This document shows, in pieces, positions 8,437-16,752 of a stretch of 42,210 bases of DNA. Source of the DNA: an uncultured Clostridia bacterium (lineage in GTDB: Bacteria; Bacillota; Clostridia; TANB77; CAG-508); contig CALXQH010000005.1 of NCBI GenBank assembly GCA_944390525.1, positions 1 to 42,210 on the forward strand, written 5' to 3'. The translations under genes were made by a program, and so were the position numbers. The stretch's first letter is position 1. Every line of letters begins with the position of its first letter. Under the pieces are notes generated by a model that saw only the letters and a program-made list of their open reading frames with translations, had not been told where the DNA came from and searched no databases.

Positions 8437-8459
8437 AAAATTTTATTGGAGGTATGTTT

Positions 8460-8756
8460 ATGACATCAGGAAGACTCACTATTTTGGATCGGTTGGATTA
8501 TCATTCCCTTCAAGGAAAGATGAAAACAACCTTATGCCTGTACCTTAACCAAGAAAAACAGCTTGTTAAGGACGGCTGTACTGTTCAGCGAATATCTTCT
8601 CAAGGTCTGCGGCATGGCCAGCATTTATGTAGTGTTGACTGGAGTAATCCTCCAGCTGATACTGAAGCTCATCGCTTGTTTACTCAGGCTCAGGAAGCCG
8701 CTAAGAGTAAATCAGCTGAAGAGCATGCACCTTTAAACCCACCGTATTCTTATTAA
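8460..8756 (+). CDS. Orphan 98-residue soluble protein, G+C-rich relative to neighbours
   Basis: The product is not recognised. It is hydrophilic, with an N-terminal half containing TSGRLTILDRLDYHSLQGK, two Cys (in TTLCLYL and GCTVQR) plus a third in HLCSVDW, and a C-terminal tail rich in Ala, Lys, Ser and Pro ending PLNPPYSY. No signal peptide or membrane segment is visible. The start is ATG at 8460, six bases after GGAGGT (8448-8453); an in-frame ATG at 8454 directly abuts the SD and is unlikely. By hand count the gene is about 43% G+C against about 27% around it, and it uses codons such as CGG, CTG and GCC that are rare next door. Together with its own promoter and strong terminator this suggests recent acquisition or strong codon selection. 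Confidence 0.75.
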   Translation: MTSGRLTILDRLDYHSLQGKMKTTLCLYLNQEKQLVKDGCTVQRISSQGLRHGQHLCSVDWSNPPADTEAHRLFTQAQEAAKSKSAEEHAPLNPPYSY

Positions 8757-8779
8757 AAGAATACACCCAGTAAAATTTT

Positions 8780-8812
8780 CCCCACTGATTTTTTCAGTGG
8801 GGTTCTTTTTTT
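8780..8812 (+). terminator. Strong intrinsic terminator of the orphan gene
   Basis: CCCCACTGA (8780-8788) pairs perfectly with TCAGTGGGG (8794-8802) around a five-T loop and is followed by TTC and a run of T. This is among the most G+C-rich stems in the window. Confidence 0.9.
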
Positions 8813-8833
8813 ACATTATTTTTATTAAAATTG

Positions 8834-8862
8834 TTGAATTTCACTGCATTTTTTTATATAAT
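8834..8862 (+). promoter_or_regulatory. Sigma-A promoter of asnS
   Basis: TTGAAT (8834-8839), a 17-base spacer and TATAAT (8857-8862). The leader is about 40 bases, too short for a T-box. Confidence 0.7.
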
Positions 8863-8907
8863 TATGGCAATATTTATTAAAAGATTATTTTACTTAAAGA
8901 AAGGGTT

Positions 8908-10311
8908 ATGATAATTATGGTAAACAAAGTATTGGTAAAGGATTTATATAGAAATACAAATAATTACACAAATCAAACTGTAACAGTTTCTGGTTGGGTA
9001 AGAACTATTCGTGATTCTAAAAATTTTGGTTTTATAGAATTAAATGATGGTACTTTTTTTAAAAATGTTCAAATTGTGTTTGACAATACTTTAAATAATT
9101 TTGAGGAAATTAAAAAATTAACAATTAGTTCTTCTATTTCGGTCACAGGAGAGCTTATTAAAACAGAAAATGCCAAACAACCTTTTGAAATTAAAGCTTC
9201 TAATGTAGAAATTATAAATGTAGCTGATTTAGATTATCCTTTACAAAAGAAAAAACATTCTTTTGAATATTTAAGAACAGTATCTCATCTACGTCCAAGA
9301 ACAAACACTTTTAATGCAGTATTTAGAGTACGTAGTGTTTTATCTTTTGCTATTCATAAATTTTTTCAAGACAGAGGTTTTGTATATGTACATACTCCAA
9401 TTATTACAGGTAGTGATTGTGAAGGTGCAGGAGAAATGTTTAGAGTAACAACTTTAGATATGGAAAATTTACCTAAAAAAGAAGATGGCAAAATAGATTT
9501 TTCTCAAGATTTTTTTGCTAAAGAGTCTCATTTAACTGTAAGTGGTCAATTAGACGTAGAAACTTATGCTCATGCTTTTCGTAATGTTTATACTTTTGGC
9601 CCTACTTTTAGAGCTGAAAATTCAAATACTGTAAAACATGCTGCCGAGTTTTGGATGATTGAACCAGAAATTTGTTTCGCAGATTTACAAGATGATATGG
9701 ATTTAGCAGAAGATATGATTAAATATATTATTTCTTATGTTTTAGAAAATGCACCAGAAGAAATGGCATTTTTTAATCAATTTATTGATGCAGGATTACT
9801 TGATAGGTTACACAATGTAATTAATTCTGATTTTGGAAGGATATCATATACAGATGCTATAAAAGAATTAGAAAAAAATAATGATAATTTTGAATATCCA
9901 GTTCATTGGGGTACAGATATACAAACAGAGCATGAAAGATATTTAAGTGAAAAAATATTTGGTAAACCCGTTTTTGTAACAGATTATCCAAAAGAAATAA
10001 AAGCATTTTATATGAAATTAAATCCAGACGGAAAGACGGTTGCTGCTACTGACTTATTGGCTCCTGGAATTGGTGAAATTATTGGTGGTAGTCAAAGAGA
10101 AGATGATTATGAAAAGCTAAATTCTCGTTTAAAAGAACTTGGCTTAAACAAAGAAGACTATTGGTGGTATTTAGACTTAAGAAGATATGGTAGTTGTCCA
10201 CATGCTGGTTTCGGGCTTGGTTTTGAAAGAATGATGATGTACTTAACTGGTATGCAAAATATTCGTGATGTACTTTCATTCCCTAGGACTCCAAAAAATT
10301 GTGAATTTTAA
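8908..10311 (+). CDS. asnS: Asparaginyl-tRNA synthetase
   Basis: This is a class IIb synthetase that charges tRNA-Asn directly. The 467-residue product has the N-terminal OB fold ([19 protein letters not shown]), class II motif 2 near [12 protein letters not shown] and the C-terminal motif 3 [13 protein letters not shown]. The AsnRS-type pattern [18 protein letters not shown] separates it from AspRS. Two starts are possible: ATG at 8908, only two bases after the GGG of AAAGAAAGGG, or ATG at 8917, eleven bases after it; the latter gives [10 protein letters not shown], close to the family's usual beginning. It is monocistronic, with a terminator at 10313-10350. Its presence means GatCAB is probably not needed for Asn-tRNA. 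Confidence 0.95.
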   Translation: MIIMVNKVLVKDLYRNTNNYTNQTVTVSGWVRTIRDSKNFGFIELNDGTFFKNVQIVFDNTLNNFEEIKKLTISSSISVTGELIKTENAKQPFEIKASNVEIINVADLDYPLQKKKHSFEYLRTVSHLRPRTNTFNAVFRVRSVLSFAIHKFFQDRGFVYVHTPIITGSDCEGAGEMFRVTTLDMENLPKKEDGKIDFSQDFFAKESHLTVSGQLDVETYAHAFRNVYTFGPTFRAENSNTVKHAAEFWMIEPEICFADLQDDMDLAEDMIKYIISYVLENAPEEMAFFNQFIDAGLLDRLHNVINSDFGRISYTDAIKELEKNNDNFEYPVHWGTDIQTEHERYLSEKIFGKPVFVTDYPKEIKAFYMKLNPDGKTVAATDLLAPGIGEIIGGSQREDDYEKLNSRLKELGLNKEDYWWYLDLRRYGSCPHAGFGLGFERMMMYLTGMQNIRDVLSFPRTPKNCEF

Positions 10312-10312
10312 G

Positions 10313-10350
10313 TTAAAATAAAGGAAGCTGTGGGGCCTCCTTTATTTTAA
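10313..10350. terminator. Bidirectional terminator between asnS and the SpoU methyltransferase gene
   Basis: TTAAAATAAAGGA (10313-10325) and TCCTTTATTTTAA (10338-10350) form a 13-base-pair stem, flanked by T-rich sequence on either strand. It serves convergent genes and includes the stop codon of the leftward gene (10342-10344). Confidence 0.8.
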
Positions 10351-11136
10351 CTTTATTTTTTCTCTTACATACTCATAAATCATTATTCCTGCTGCTACAG
10401 AAGCATTTAAACTTTCTGTCTTTCCTAGCATTGGTATTTTTACTTTTTCATCTGATATTTCTTGAACTTCTTTAGTAACTCCCTTTGCTTCATTTCCTAT
10501 AACTACTACTTTTTTATTATATTTTATATCATATACGCTTTTGTTTGTATCTAATGATGTAGATACTATTTCAAATTTATGTTTTTTTAATAACTGTAAT
10601 GTTTTTACTAAACTATCTGTTATTATAATATTCATTCTAAATATTGCTCCCATTGTAGAGCGTACTACTTTTGGATTATATGGATCTGCACAATCTTTTG
10701 ACAAAATAATTTGTTTTAAATTTGCACTATCTGCAGTTCTTAATATTGTTCCTAAATTTCCTGGATCTTGTATGCCATCTAAAGCCAGTATTATTTCTTC
10801 TTTATAGTTTATTTTTTCAATACTATCTTCTTTTTTTACTATTGCTAAAATACCTTGTGGGTTTACAACATCTGTTATAGAAAAGAAAAGATTTTTAGTA
10901 ACATATATACAATTATATTTTGCAATTTCATATAATAGTGCTTGCTCAAGTCCTTCTGTGTTTTCACAATCTTCACAGACTACTATTGTTTTTATATTTA
11001 CTCCTTCTTCTATTGCTTCTTTTACTAATTTTATGCCTTCAACAATATACTCATTTGTTTCATCTCTAAGTTTTTTATCTTTTAATTTTTTAATATATTT
11101 AATTTGCTCATTATCTTTACTAGAAATTATTTGCAT
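10342..11136 (-). CDS. TrmH/SpoU-family RNA 2'-O-methyltransferase
   Basis: This 264-residue protein is a SPOUT-class methyltransferase. The N-terminal domain (about 1-95) matches the SpoU substrate-binding fold, starting ISSKDNEQIKYIKKLKDKK. The C-terminal domain has the three knot motifs: LALDGIQDPGNLGTILRTAD (near 115-134), VVIGNEAKGV (near 211) and the final IPMLGKTESLNASVAAGI with its Asn. It probably methylates a 2'-OH in 23S rRNA; which nucleotide (RlmB-, TsnR- or YsgA-type) cannot be told from sequence alone. The start is ATG at 11136. It lies 15 bases after mfd and is probably co-transcribed with it. Confidence 0.9.
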   Translation of the reverse strand: MQIISSKDNEQIKYIKKLKDKKLRDETNEYIVEGIKLVKEAIEEGVNIKTIVVCEDCENTEGLEQALLYEIAKYNCIYVTKNLFFSITDVVNPQGILAIVKKEDSIEKINYKEEIILALDGIQDPGNLGTILRTADSANLKQIILSKDCADPYNPKVVRSTMGAIFRMNIIITDSLVKTLQLLKKHKFEIVSTSLDTNKSVYDIKYNKKVVVIGNEAKGVTKEVQEISDEKVKIPMLGKTESLNASVAAGIMIYEYVREKIKLK

Positions 11137-11151
11137 CTAAAACTTTCCTCT

Positions 11152-14100
11152 CTAAATTTCTATAATATTATTTAAAAATTCTTTAACTTTTTTAATTATA
11201 TCTTTATCTGTATTTTCTCTAATTCTTAGAGTAATATATGGTTCAATTCCATTTGAAAATTTAATTTGCATAGGGTATTTTTTAATTAAAATATTTACCG
11301 TTTCTGGTTTTATTTTTTCTTTTCCAAAATAAAATACTACATTATTTTCTCTTTGTGATATTTTTAACATATTTGCATTTCTTGCTAGTTGTTTTATTCT
11401 TGCTATATCAATTAAATTTTCTAATTCTTTTGGCATTTTACCATATCTATCAATAACTTCATCTATTACATTTTGTAATTCTTCTTCTGTTCTACATAAT
11501 GCAATGTTTTGATATATTTCAATTTTTTGACTACTATTTTCAATAAAGCTATCTGGTATATAACTTGAAATAGATAAATCTATTTGTACGTCATGTTCTT
11601 CTTGTACTTCTATTCCTTGCATTTCTTTTATAACTTCATCTAATAGTTTACAATAAGTATCATAGCCAACTTGTTCCATATGTCCATGTTGCATTTCACC
11701 TAGCATGCTTCCTGCCCCACGTATTTCCAAATCTCTCATAGCAATTTTAAAACCTGATCCAAATTCTGTAAATTCTTTTATAGCTTTTAATCTCTTATTT
11801 GCAACTTCTGTTAAAAGTTTATCTCTTTTATATGTTATATAAGCATATGCTTGTTTATCACTTCTGCCTACCCTTCCTCTAATTTGATAAAGTTGTGATA
11901 GTCCTAGTTTATCTGCATTTTCTACAACTATTGTATTTGCATTTGGTATGTCAATTCCTGATTCTAATATAGTTGTACAAATTAATACATTTATTTCTTT
12001 ATTTATAAATTTTTGCATTATTTCTTCTAGTTCTTTCCCAGTCATTTTTCCATGTGCATACCCTACTTTTGCTTCTGGAACTAATTTTGATATTTCATTT
12101 GCTTTTTTTTCAATATTTTCTACTTGATTATATAAATAAAATACTTGCCCTTCTCTTTCTAGTTCTTTTGTTATAGCTTCTGATACAACTTCTTTATCAT
12201 ATTCTAATACATAAGTTTGCACAGGTTTTCTATTATGTGGTGGTTCATATATAACAGACATATCACGAACTCCAACAATAGACATATGTAAAGTTCTAGG
12301 AATTGGCGTTGCTGTCATTGTTAGTACATCTACATTTGTTTTTAATAGTTTTATTTTTTCTTTATCTTTTACTCCAAAGCGATGTTCTTCATCTATTATT
12401 AAAAGTCCTAAATCTTTAAAACTAACATCTTGACTAAGTAGTCTATGTGTTCCTATTACTACATCTACTTCTCCAAGTTTTAATTTTTTTACTATTTCTT
12501 CCTGTTCTTTTTTTGTTTTAAAACGGTTTAATAGCTCTACTTTCATCGCAAATTCACTCATTCTATTTTTAAATTCTTCATACTGTTGATTTGCCAAAAT
12601 TGTTGTTGGTACTAAATAAGCTACTTGTTTTTGATCCATAACTGCTTTAAAGGCTGCTCTTATAGCTACTTCCGTTTTTCCGTATCCAACGTCTCCACAT
12701 AGTAATCTATCCATTGGAACTGGTTTTTCCATATCCTTTTTTACTTCTTCAATACAACGTAATTGGTCTTCTGTTTCTGTATATGGAAAATTATCTTCAA
12801 ATTGAGTTTGCCAAGGTGTATCTTCAGAGAAACTAAATCCTTGTATTTTTTGACGTTTTGCATATAATTGCACTAAATCTTTTGCTATCTCTTGTAAATT
12901 TTTTCTTACTCTATTAGTAGTTGCACTCCACTCTTTTCCACCTAACTTATTAAGTTTAGGAGTTGTATTTTCTCCTCCACCAATATACTTTCTAACACTA
13001 TCTAAACTATTTGTTGGCACATATAGCATATCATCATTTTTATACTTAATTTTTATATAATCTTTTGTAACTCCATCTGCAGTAATAGTATTTACTCCTA
13101 TAAATTGTCCTATACCATGCGTTTGATGTACTACTATATCTCCTGGAACTAAATCAGCAAACACTATTTTTTCGCTTTCTTTAAAAGTGCTTGAAAATTT
13201 TTTCTTTTTTCTTTTGGGTTCTTCAAAATTATTTTGTAAACTTATTATAATTAAATTTAAATCATAATTTTCAAATCCTGTTGAAAAACCTCCTAAAGTA
13301 ACTATTATTTCTCCATTTTTTACATTACTTTGGAATTCTTCATATTTATAATTTACTTGATTTTCTTTTAAAATTTCACATAACTTTTTAGCATTTGTTT
13401 CATTACCAGCTAAAAGTATTACTTTCTTTTTTTGTTTTTGATAATTTTTTATATCTGAAATTAATAATTCAAGCTCTAAATTATAAAAATTTATTTCTCT
13501 TGTTTCAAAATAATATTTTGGCATATTTTTTAAAGTATCATTTTGCTCTAGATATATTATTTGTTTTTCTTTTAAGTTATATTCAAATTTACTAATATTT
13601 TCTATTGCTTGCGGTATAAATTTTTGTTTTTCTATTAATGATGTGATTAATTTATTATTATCTTCTATTATGTTTTGTCTTCTTTGTTCAATTTTAGATT
13701 TTTCGTCTAATAATAATAAATATTCTTTTGTAATATAATCTACAAATGTTTCTTGTTCTTCATAAAATTCATTAAAATATTTATCTATTTTGTTTGTGTA
13801 ATCTCCACTTTTTATAGCTTCTATATCTTCTAATTTATCTTTATATTTTGTTTCTATATTTTTAATAGCTTTTTTAATGTCTTGTACAATTAATTCATGT
13901 GCTGGAAATATAATTATTTCATTAAGCATCTCTGTAGACCTTTGTGAAGATATTTGAAAAAATCTTATAGAATCAACTTCATCTCCCCAAAATTCAATTC
14001 TAACACCAACCTTTTCAGAAAGTCCTATATCTACTATTCCTCCACGAATACTAAATTGTCCTTTGTTTTCAATTAATTCACTTCTTTCATATCCTAAATT

Positions 14101-14580
14101 TATTAGTTTTTCTTTTAAATTATCTAATAGATAATTTTTTCCAATTTCAAAATAAATTATATTTTTATATAATTCTTTTTTTGAAATCATTTTTTGCATT
14201 ATAGCTTCTATAGTTGTAACTACTATCATCTGTTTTTTTTGTTTTTGAGCTAAAAACATTTTATTTAAAACTTCTATTCTTTTATACTCTATTTCTTTAC
14301 TTTGAGCTATGTAGTCATATGATACAATTTCTCTTTTAGGAAAATAATATACATTCTCAGTAAATTTTTTTAAATCTTGAAATAATTTTTTTGCTTGTAT
14401 TTCATTATATGTTAATAATATTATTGATTGTTTAGTACTATTTAAAATACTTGCTAACATATGCATTTTTTCCACGTCAGTTAAGCCCGATACAGCTATC
14501 GGACTTACTTTTTCTTTTATTTGTTCTACTAATTCTTGAAATTTTTTATTTTCTTCTAATTGTTTAATTAAAAAGTTCAT
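11152..14580 (-). CDS. mfd: Transcription-repair coupling factor Mfd
   Basis: Mfd removes RNA polymerase stalled at DNA lesions and recruits UvrA. The 1142-residue product carries the UvrB-like N-terminal modules (including FPKRE and GGIVDIG), the RNA-polymerase interaction domain beginning LVPGDIVVHQTHGIGQF (near residue 478), and a RecG-like helicase with Walker A GDVGYGKTE, DEEHRFG and the TATPIPRTLH motif. The translocase lobe ends with QIRGRVGRSD, and the C-terminal TRCF domain follows. The open frame can be extended six codons to a TTG at 14598, but that start has no SD, whereas ATG at 14580 has AAAAGGA nine bases upstream. The length is normal. The promoter is an extended -10 at 14612-14620, and a methyltransferase gene follows. 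Confidence 0.96.
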   Translation of the reverse strand: MNFLIKQLEENKKFQELVEQIKEKVSPIAVSGLTDVEKMHMLASILNSTKQSIILLTYNEIQAKKLFQDLKKFTENVYYFPKREIVSYDYIAQSKEIEYKRIEVLNKMFLAQKQKKQMIVVTTIEAIMQKMISKKELYKNIIYFEIGKNYLLDNLKEKLINLGYERSELIENKGQFSIRGGIVDIGLSEKVGVRIEFWGDEVDSIRFFQISSQRSTEMLNEIIIFPAHELIVQDIKKAIKNIETKYKDKLEDIEAIKSGDYTNKIDKYFNEFYEEQETFVDYITKEYLLLLDEKSKIEQRRQNIIEDNNKLITSLIEKQKFIPQAIENISKFEYNLKEKQIIYLEQNDTLKNMPKYYFETREINFYNLELELLISDIKNYQKQKKKVILLAGNETNAKKLCEILKENQVNYKYEEFQSNVKNGEIIVTLGGFSTGFENYDLNLIIISLQNNFEEPKRKKKKFSSTFKESEKIVFADLVPGDIVVHQTHGIGQFIGVNTITADGVTKDYIKIKYKNDDMLYVPTNSLDSVRKYIGGGENTTPKLNKLGGKEWSATTNRVRKNLQEIAKDLVQLYAKRQKIQGFSFSEDTPWQTQFEDNFPYTETEDQLRCIEEVKKDMEKPVPMDRLLCGDVGYGKTEVAIRAAFKAVMDQKQVAYLVPTTILANQQYEEFKNRMSEFAMKVELLNRFKTKKEQEEIVKKLKLGEVDVVIGTHRLLSQDVSFKDLGLLIIDEEHRFGVKDKEKIKLLKTNVDVLTMTATPIPRTLHMSIVGVRDMSVIYEPPHNRKPVQTYVLEYDKEVVSEAITKELEREGQVFYLYNQVENIEKKANEISKLVPEAKVGYAHGKMTGKELEEIMQKFINKEINVLICTTILESGIDIPNANTIVVENADKLGLSQLYQIRGRVGRSDKQAYAYITYKRDKLLTEVANKRLKAIKEFTEFGSGFKIAMRDLEIRGAGSMLGEMQHGHMEQVGYDTYCKLLDEVIKEMQGIEVQEEHDVQIDLSISSYIPDSFIENSSQKIEIYQNIALCRTEEELQNVIDEVIDRYGKMPKELENLIDIARIKQLARNANMLKISQRENNVVFYFGKEKIKPETVNILIKKYPMQIKFSNGIEPYITLRIRENTDKDIIKKVKEFLNNIIEI

Positions 14581-14611
14581 TTTGTTTTTCCTTTTCAATA
14601 ATTACTTTAAT

Positions 14612-14620
14612 ATTATATCA
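14612..14620 (-). promoter_or_regulatory. Extended -10 promoter of mfd
   Basis: Read leftward, TGA is followed by TATAAT (14617-14612). No good -35 is found at the standard distance, so the extended -10 is the main signal. Confidence 0.5.
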
Positions 14621-14732
14621 CTATTTTTGCTATTTTAGAATACTTTTACTATATTTTCAATATATATAAATTGAAAGAAGGTGTTTTATTATTAACAATA
14701 TTTCTATTTGCAATACTAGAAAACAAAATAAT

Positions 14733-15767
14733 GTGAAAATATGGGTATATTCTTTTAGAAAAAATATTATTTCTATTTTATTTTGTTTATTTTGTATTGG
14801 ACTTATATTTTTTTCAAATTCTAATTTAAATGCGGCAAAAAACGGTCTTATTTTATGGGCTACAGCTGTTGTACCTTCTCTTTTTCCTTTTTTTGTTTCT
14901 ACTGAATTATTAAATAATACTAATATTATTTCTTATTTAGGAAAACTTTTAAATCCTATTATGAAACCTCTTTTTAATATTCCTGGAGAAGGTGCTTTTG
15001 CTTTTTTAATGGGTCTTATTAGTGGTTATCCTGTTGGAGCTAAAATTGTTTCTAATTTTGTGGAAAATAAAATTTGTACAAAAGAAGAAGCTGAAAGAAT
15101 GCTTAGTTTTACCAATAACTCTGGTCCTTTATTTATTGTTGGAACTGTTGGTATTAGTTTATTTGGTAGTACAACCATAGGTTTATTACTTTTTGTTACT
15201 CATGTTCTTGCTTGTATAAGTGTTGGTATAACTTTAAAATTTATGTCTAAAAAAAATTTAAACAACAGTTATAAATCTAAGTTAAGTGAAATTGAACATG
15301 TTACTTTCTCATCTTTAGGAGAAGTTTTAAGTAAAAGTATTACAAATTCTATTGCTACTATTTTAATGATAGGTGGTTTTATAGTTGTTTTCTCTGTTAT
15401 TATTTCTATATTAAATCAAAGCTATATTTTAGATGGATTTACAAAAATTATTTCTCCTTTTACTTATTTATTTGGTATTCCAAAAGAATTAACTAAAAGT
15501 TTTTTATCTGGAATTATAGAGTTAACAAATGGTGTAAATTTAGTTGCAAATATTCCTTTAAAATCAATTTCTATTAATATTATTGTATGTTCATTTTTAT
15601 TGGGTTTTGGAGGTATATCTATTTTATTACAAGTTTATAGTATTATTAGCAAAAATAAATTATCTATAAAGCCATATGTATTTGGCAAAATATTGCAAGG
15701 TATTTTTGCTGCTTTTTATACTTTTGTTGCTCTTGAATTTATACCTTTTTTACAATTTAATTTGTAA
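14733..15767 (+). CDS. ylbJ: YlbJ-type sporulation integral membrane protein
   Basis: YlbJ is a polytopic nucleoside-transporter-like membrane protein needed for normal spore formation in Bacillus. The 344-residue product has about eight hydrophobic segments, the family signature LNAAKNGLILW (near 33-43), then VVPSLFPFF, and the gate-like motif GLISGYPVGAKI (near 93-104) that recurs in weaker form as GIIELTNG near residue 270. The start used here is GTG at 14733, which fits the family length. No SD precedes it directly; the nearest good SD, AGAAGGTG (14677-14683), is 50 bases away, followed in frame by ATT codons. The gene is divergent from mfd and ends at its own terminator. It implies a spore-forming ancestry. 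Confidence 0.88.
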   Translation: MKIWVYSFRKNIISILFCLFCIGLIFFSNSNLNAAKNGLILWATAVVPSLFPFFVSTELLNNTNIISYLGKLLNPIMKPLFNIPGEGAFAFLMGLISGYPVGAKIVSNFVENKICTKEEAERMLSFTNNSGPLFIVGTVGISLFGSTTIGLLLFVTHVLACISVGITLKFMSKKNLNNSYKSKLSEIEHVTFSSLGEVLSKSITNSIATILMIGGFIVVFSVIISILNQSYILDGFTKIISPFTYLFGIPKELTKSFLSGIIELTNGVNLVANIPLKSISINIIVCSFLLGFGGISILLQVYSIISKNKLSIKPYVFGKILQGIFAAFYTFVALEFIPFLQFNL

Positions 15768-15817
15768 AATTAAAAAGCCCTGTTCATATTAAATGAAACA
15801 AAGGCTTTTTTAATTTT
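15766..15817 (+). terminator. Intrinsic terminator of ylbJ
   Basis: AAAATTAAAAAGCC (15766-15779) pairs with GGCTTTTTTAATTTT (15803-15817) with one bulged T; TTCAT and ATGAA can pair within the loop. It starts inside the ylbJ stop codon. Confidence 0.75.
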
Positions 15818-15940
15818 AATGTATTTTGTGAGGTATTATTATTTTGTACATTTTTTTATTTTTTATACATATTTAAAAAAGAATATTTTGATATTTCAAG
15901 AATAAAATATATAAAACTTATTGAAGGGAATGTAAATATT

Positions 15941-16162
15941 ATGGATAAAAATGATACTAATTTTAATTTTCCACCTTATATGAATTATGACATTGGTTGT
16001 GATCCAATTATGGGAGATCCAAATATGTTTAATCCTATAGCTCAATATGAGCAAGCCTATATGTATTATCGCTATTTAACACAGCAACTAGAATATAAAA
16101 TCAAATGTAAAGAATATGAAAAAATATGTAGTAATTCTAGAAATGAAAGAAGAGTAGAATAA
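15941..16162 (+). CDS. Small Tyr-rich acidic protein of unknown function
   Basis: This 73-residue protein is not recognised. The N-terminal half is rich in Asn, Asp, Pro and Met (NFNFPPYMNYD, then MGDPNMFNP). The middle is dense in Tyr and Gln (YEQAYMYYRYLTQQLEY), followed by a basic tail with two Cys. There is no membrane segment or signal peptide. Tyr-rich small proteins near sporulation genes are often coat or crust components, but that is only suggestive. The start is ATG at 15941; the SD GAAGGGA ends 11 bases upstream, longer than usual. It follows ylbJ on the same strand beyond a terminator and has its own terminator (16163-16195). No clear sigma-A promoter was found. Confidence 0.7.
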   Translation: MDKNDTNFNFPPYMNYDIGCDPIMGDPNMFNPIAQYEQAYMYYRYLTQQLEYKIKCKEYEKICSNSRNERRVE

Positions 16163-16195
16163 AAAAATAGAAACATAAAATGTTTCTATTTTTTG
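16163..16195. terminator. Bidirectional terminator between the Tyr-rich gene and tRNA-Met
   Basis: AAAAATAGAAACAT (16163-16176) pairs with ATGTTTCTATTTTT (16180-16193) around a three-base loop, with T runs at each 3' end. It starts at the stop codon of the rightward gene and directly abuts the 3' CCA of the leftward tRNA. Confidence 0.8.
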
Positions 16196-16270
16196 GTAGC
16201 GAAGGTGAGATTCGAACTCACGACCTGCCGGGTATGAACCGATTGCTCTAGCCAACTGAGCTACCTCGCC
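16194..16270 (-). tRNA. tRNA-Met (anticodon CAU), elongator type
   Basis: A 77-base cloverleaf reads leftward: acceptor GGCGAGG pairing with CTTCGCT (G1-U72 wobble), D stem GCTC/GAGC, anticodon loop TTCATAC with CAT at 16236-16234, T arm GTGAG-TTCGAAT-CTCAC, and an encoded CCA. The anticodon stem has an A-C mismatch at its outer pair. Initiator tRNA is excluded by the paired 1-72 position and the absence of three G-C pairs in the anticodon stem. The sequence resembles Firmicutes elongator tRNA-Met; a lysidine-modified tRNA-Ile(CAU) is less likely. Confidence 0.93.
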
Positions 16271-16296
16271 ATATTTAATTTCTCAACGTGATTTAT

Positions 16297-16325
16297 ATTA
16301 TATTATCTGTTTTGAATTTTGTCAA
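16297..16325 (-). promoter_or_regulatory. Perfect consensus sigma-A promoter of tRNA-Met
   Basis: Read leftward, TTGACA (16325-16320), exactly 17 bases, then TATAAT (16302-16297). All twelve box bases match. The predicted start is about 20 bases before the mature tRNA 5' end at 16270. Confidence 0.92.
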
Positions 16326-16335
16326 TACACATGAA

Positions 16336-16376
16336 AGAAAAAGCTAAAGAAAATTTAACTTTTTCTTTTATTTAGC
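16336..16376 (-). terminator. Probable terminator of the 96-residue gene
   Basis: Read leftward, GCTAAA (16376-16371) with a following GAAAA tract can pair with TTTTCTTTAGC ending at 16343, leaving a bulge, followed by TTTTTC. It lies 10 bases after the stop codon at 16387. Confidence 0.55.
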
Positions 16377-16386
16377 ATTATAATTA

Positions 16387-16677
16387 TTATCTTTCTATAT
16401 CCTTGTCTATGCTTTCTTTTTTCATTTCAGATGCTTTTGATATTGCTCTAGGGTCAACTACTACGGTTTCTACTATTTTAGTATTTCCTTTTCCACCTTT
16501 TTTACCACTGTTAGAATTTTTACTTGTTGCTTTTTCTTCAAGTGTTTTTATTCTTTCTAAAGATTTTTTTAATTCTGCTAATTCAGGATTATTACTTGTT
16601 TCTATATTTTCTTGTTCTGGAATATCTACTCCTAAAGTTACATTCCAAAAATAACTTATTTTTTCTTTTAAATTCAT
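16387..16677 (-). CDS. Small charged protein of unknown function with hairpin-spaced SD
   Basis: This 96-residue protein is not recognised. It has an N-terminal segment with aromatic residues (KEKISYFWNVTLGVD), a predicted coiled-coil stretch (PELAELKKSLERIKTLEEK, near 31-49), a low-complexity Ser-Gly-Lys linker (NSGKKGGKG) and a charged tail including VVVDPRAISKASEMKKE. There is no membrane segment. An in-frame TAA immediately upstream fixes ATG at 16677 as the first start. The only good SD, GGAGGTG (16718-16712), is 34 bases away, with a perfect 10-base-pair hairpin between. It has its own promoter (16753-16781) but could also receive readthrough from rpoD, since no terminator was seen after rpoD. 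Confidence 0.75.
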   Translation of the reverse strand: MNLKEKISYFWNVTLGVDIPEQENIETSNNPELAELKKSLERIKTLEEKATSKNSNSGKKGGKGNTKIVETVVVDPRAISKASEMKKESIDKDIER

Positions 16678-16683
16678 ATTAAT

Positions 16684-16718
16684 TTCTTAAAATCTAAATT
16701 TTAAGAATATTCACCTCC
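16684..16718 (-). promoter_or_regulatory. SD separated from its start codon by a perfect hairpin
   Basis: On the minus strand GGAGGTG (16718-16712) is followed by four bases, then TTCTTAAAAT (16707-16698), a four-base loop and ATTTTAAGAA (16693-16684), then six bases and ATG at 16677. Folding the 24-base hairpin reduces the SD-start distance from 34 to 10 bases. The leader stretch AAAATCTAA (16738-16730) is complementary to TTAGATTTT (16697-16689) inside the hairpin, so an alternative fold is possible. Confidence 0.6.
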
Positions 16719-16752
16719 ATTTTTAATGGTTAGATTTTCATAGCACATATAT

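Noticed and set aside
8162-8459. T-box riboswitch for aspS or asnS
   Set aside because: Leaders predicted from the promoters are only about 40-50 bases and contain no recognisable T-box sequence or specifier stem.
14640-14672. SigE-type promoter before ylbJ (GAATA ... CAATATAT)
   Set aside because: The match to the -10 consensus is poor and A/T-rich DNA gives many such matches by chance; not strong enough to list.
16194-16270. Initiator tRNA-fMet
   Set aside because: Position 1-72 is a G-U pair rather than the initiator C-A mismatch, and the anticodon stem lacks the three consecutive G-C pairs of initiators.
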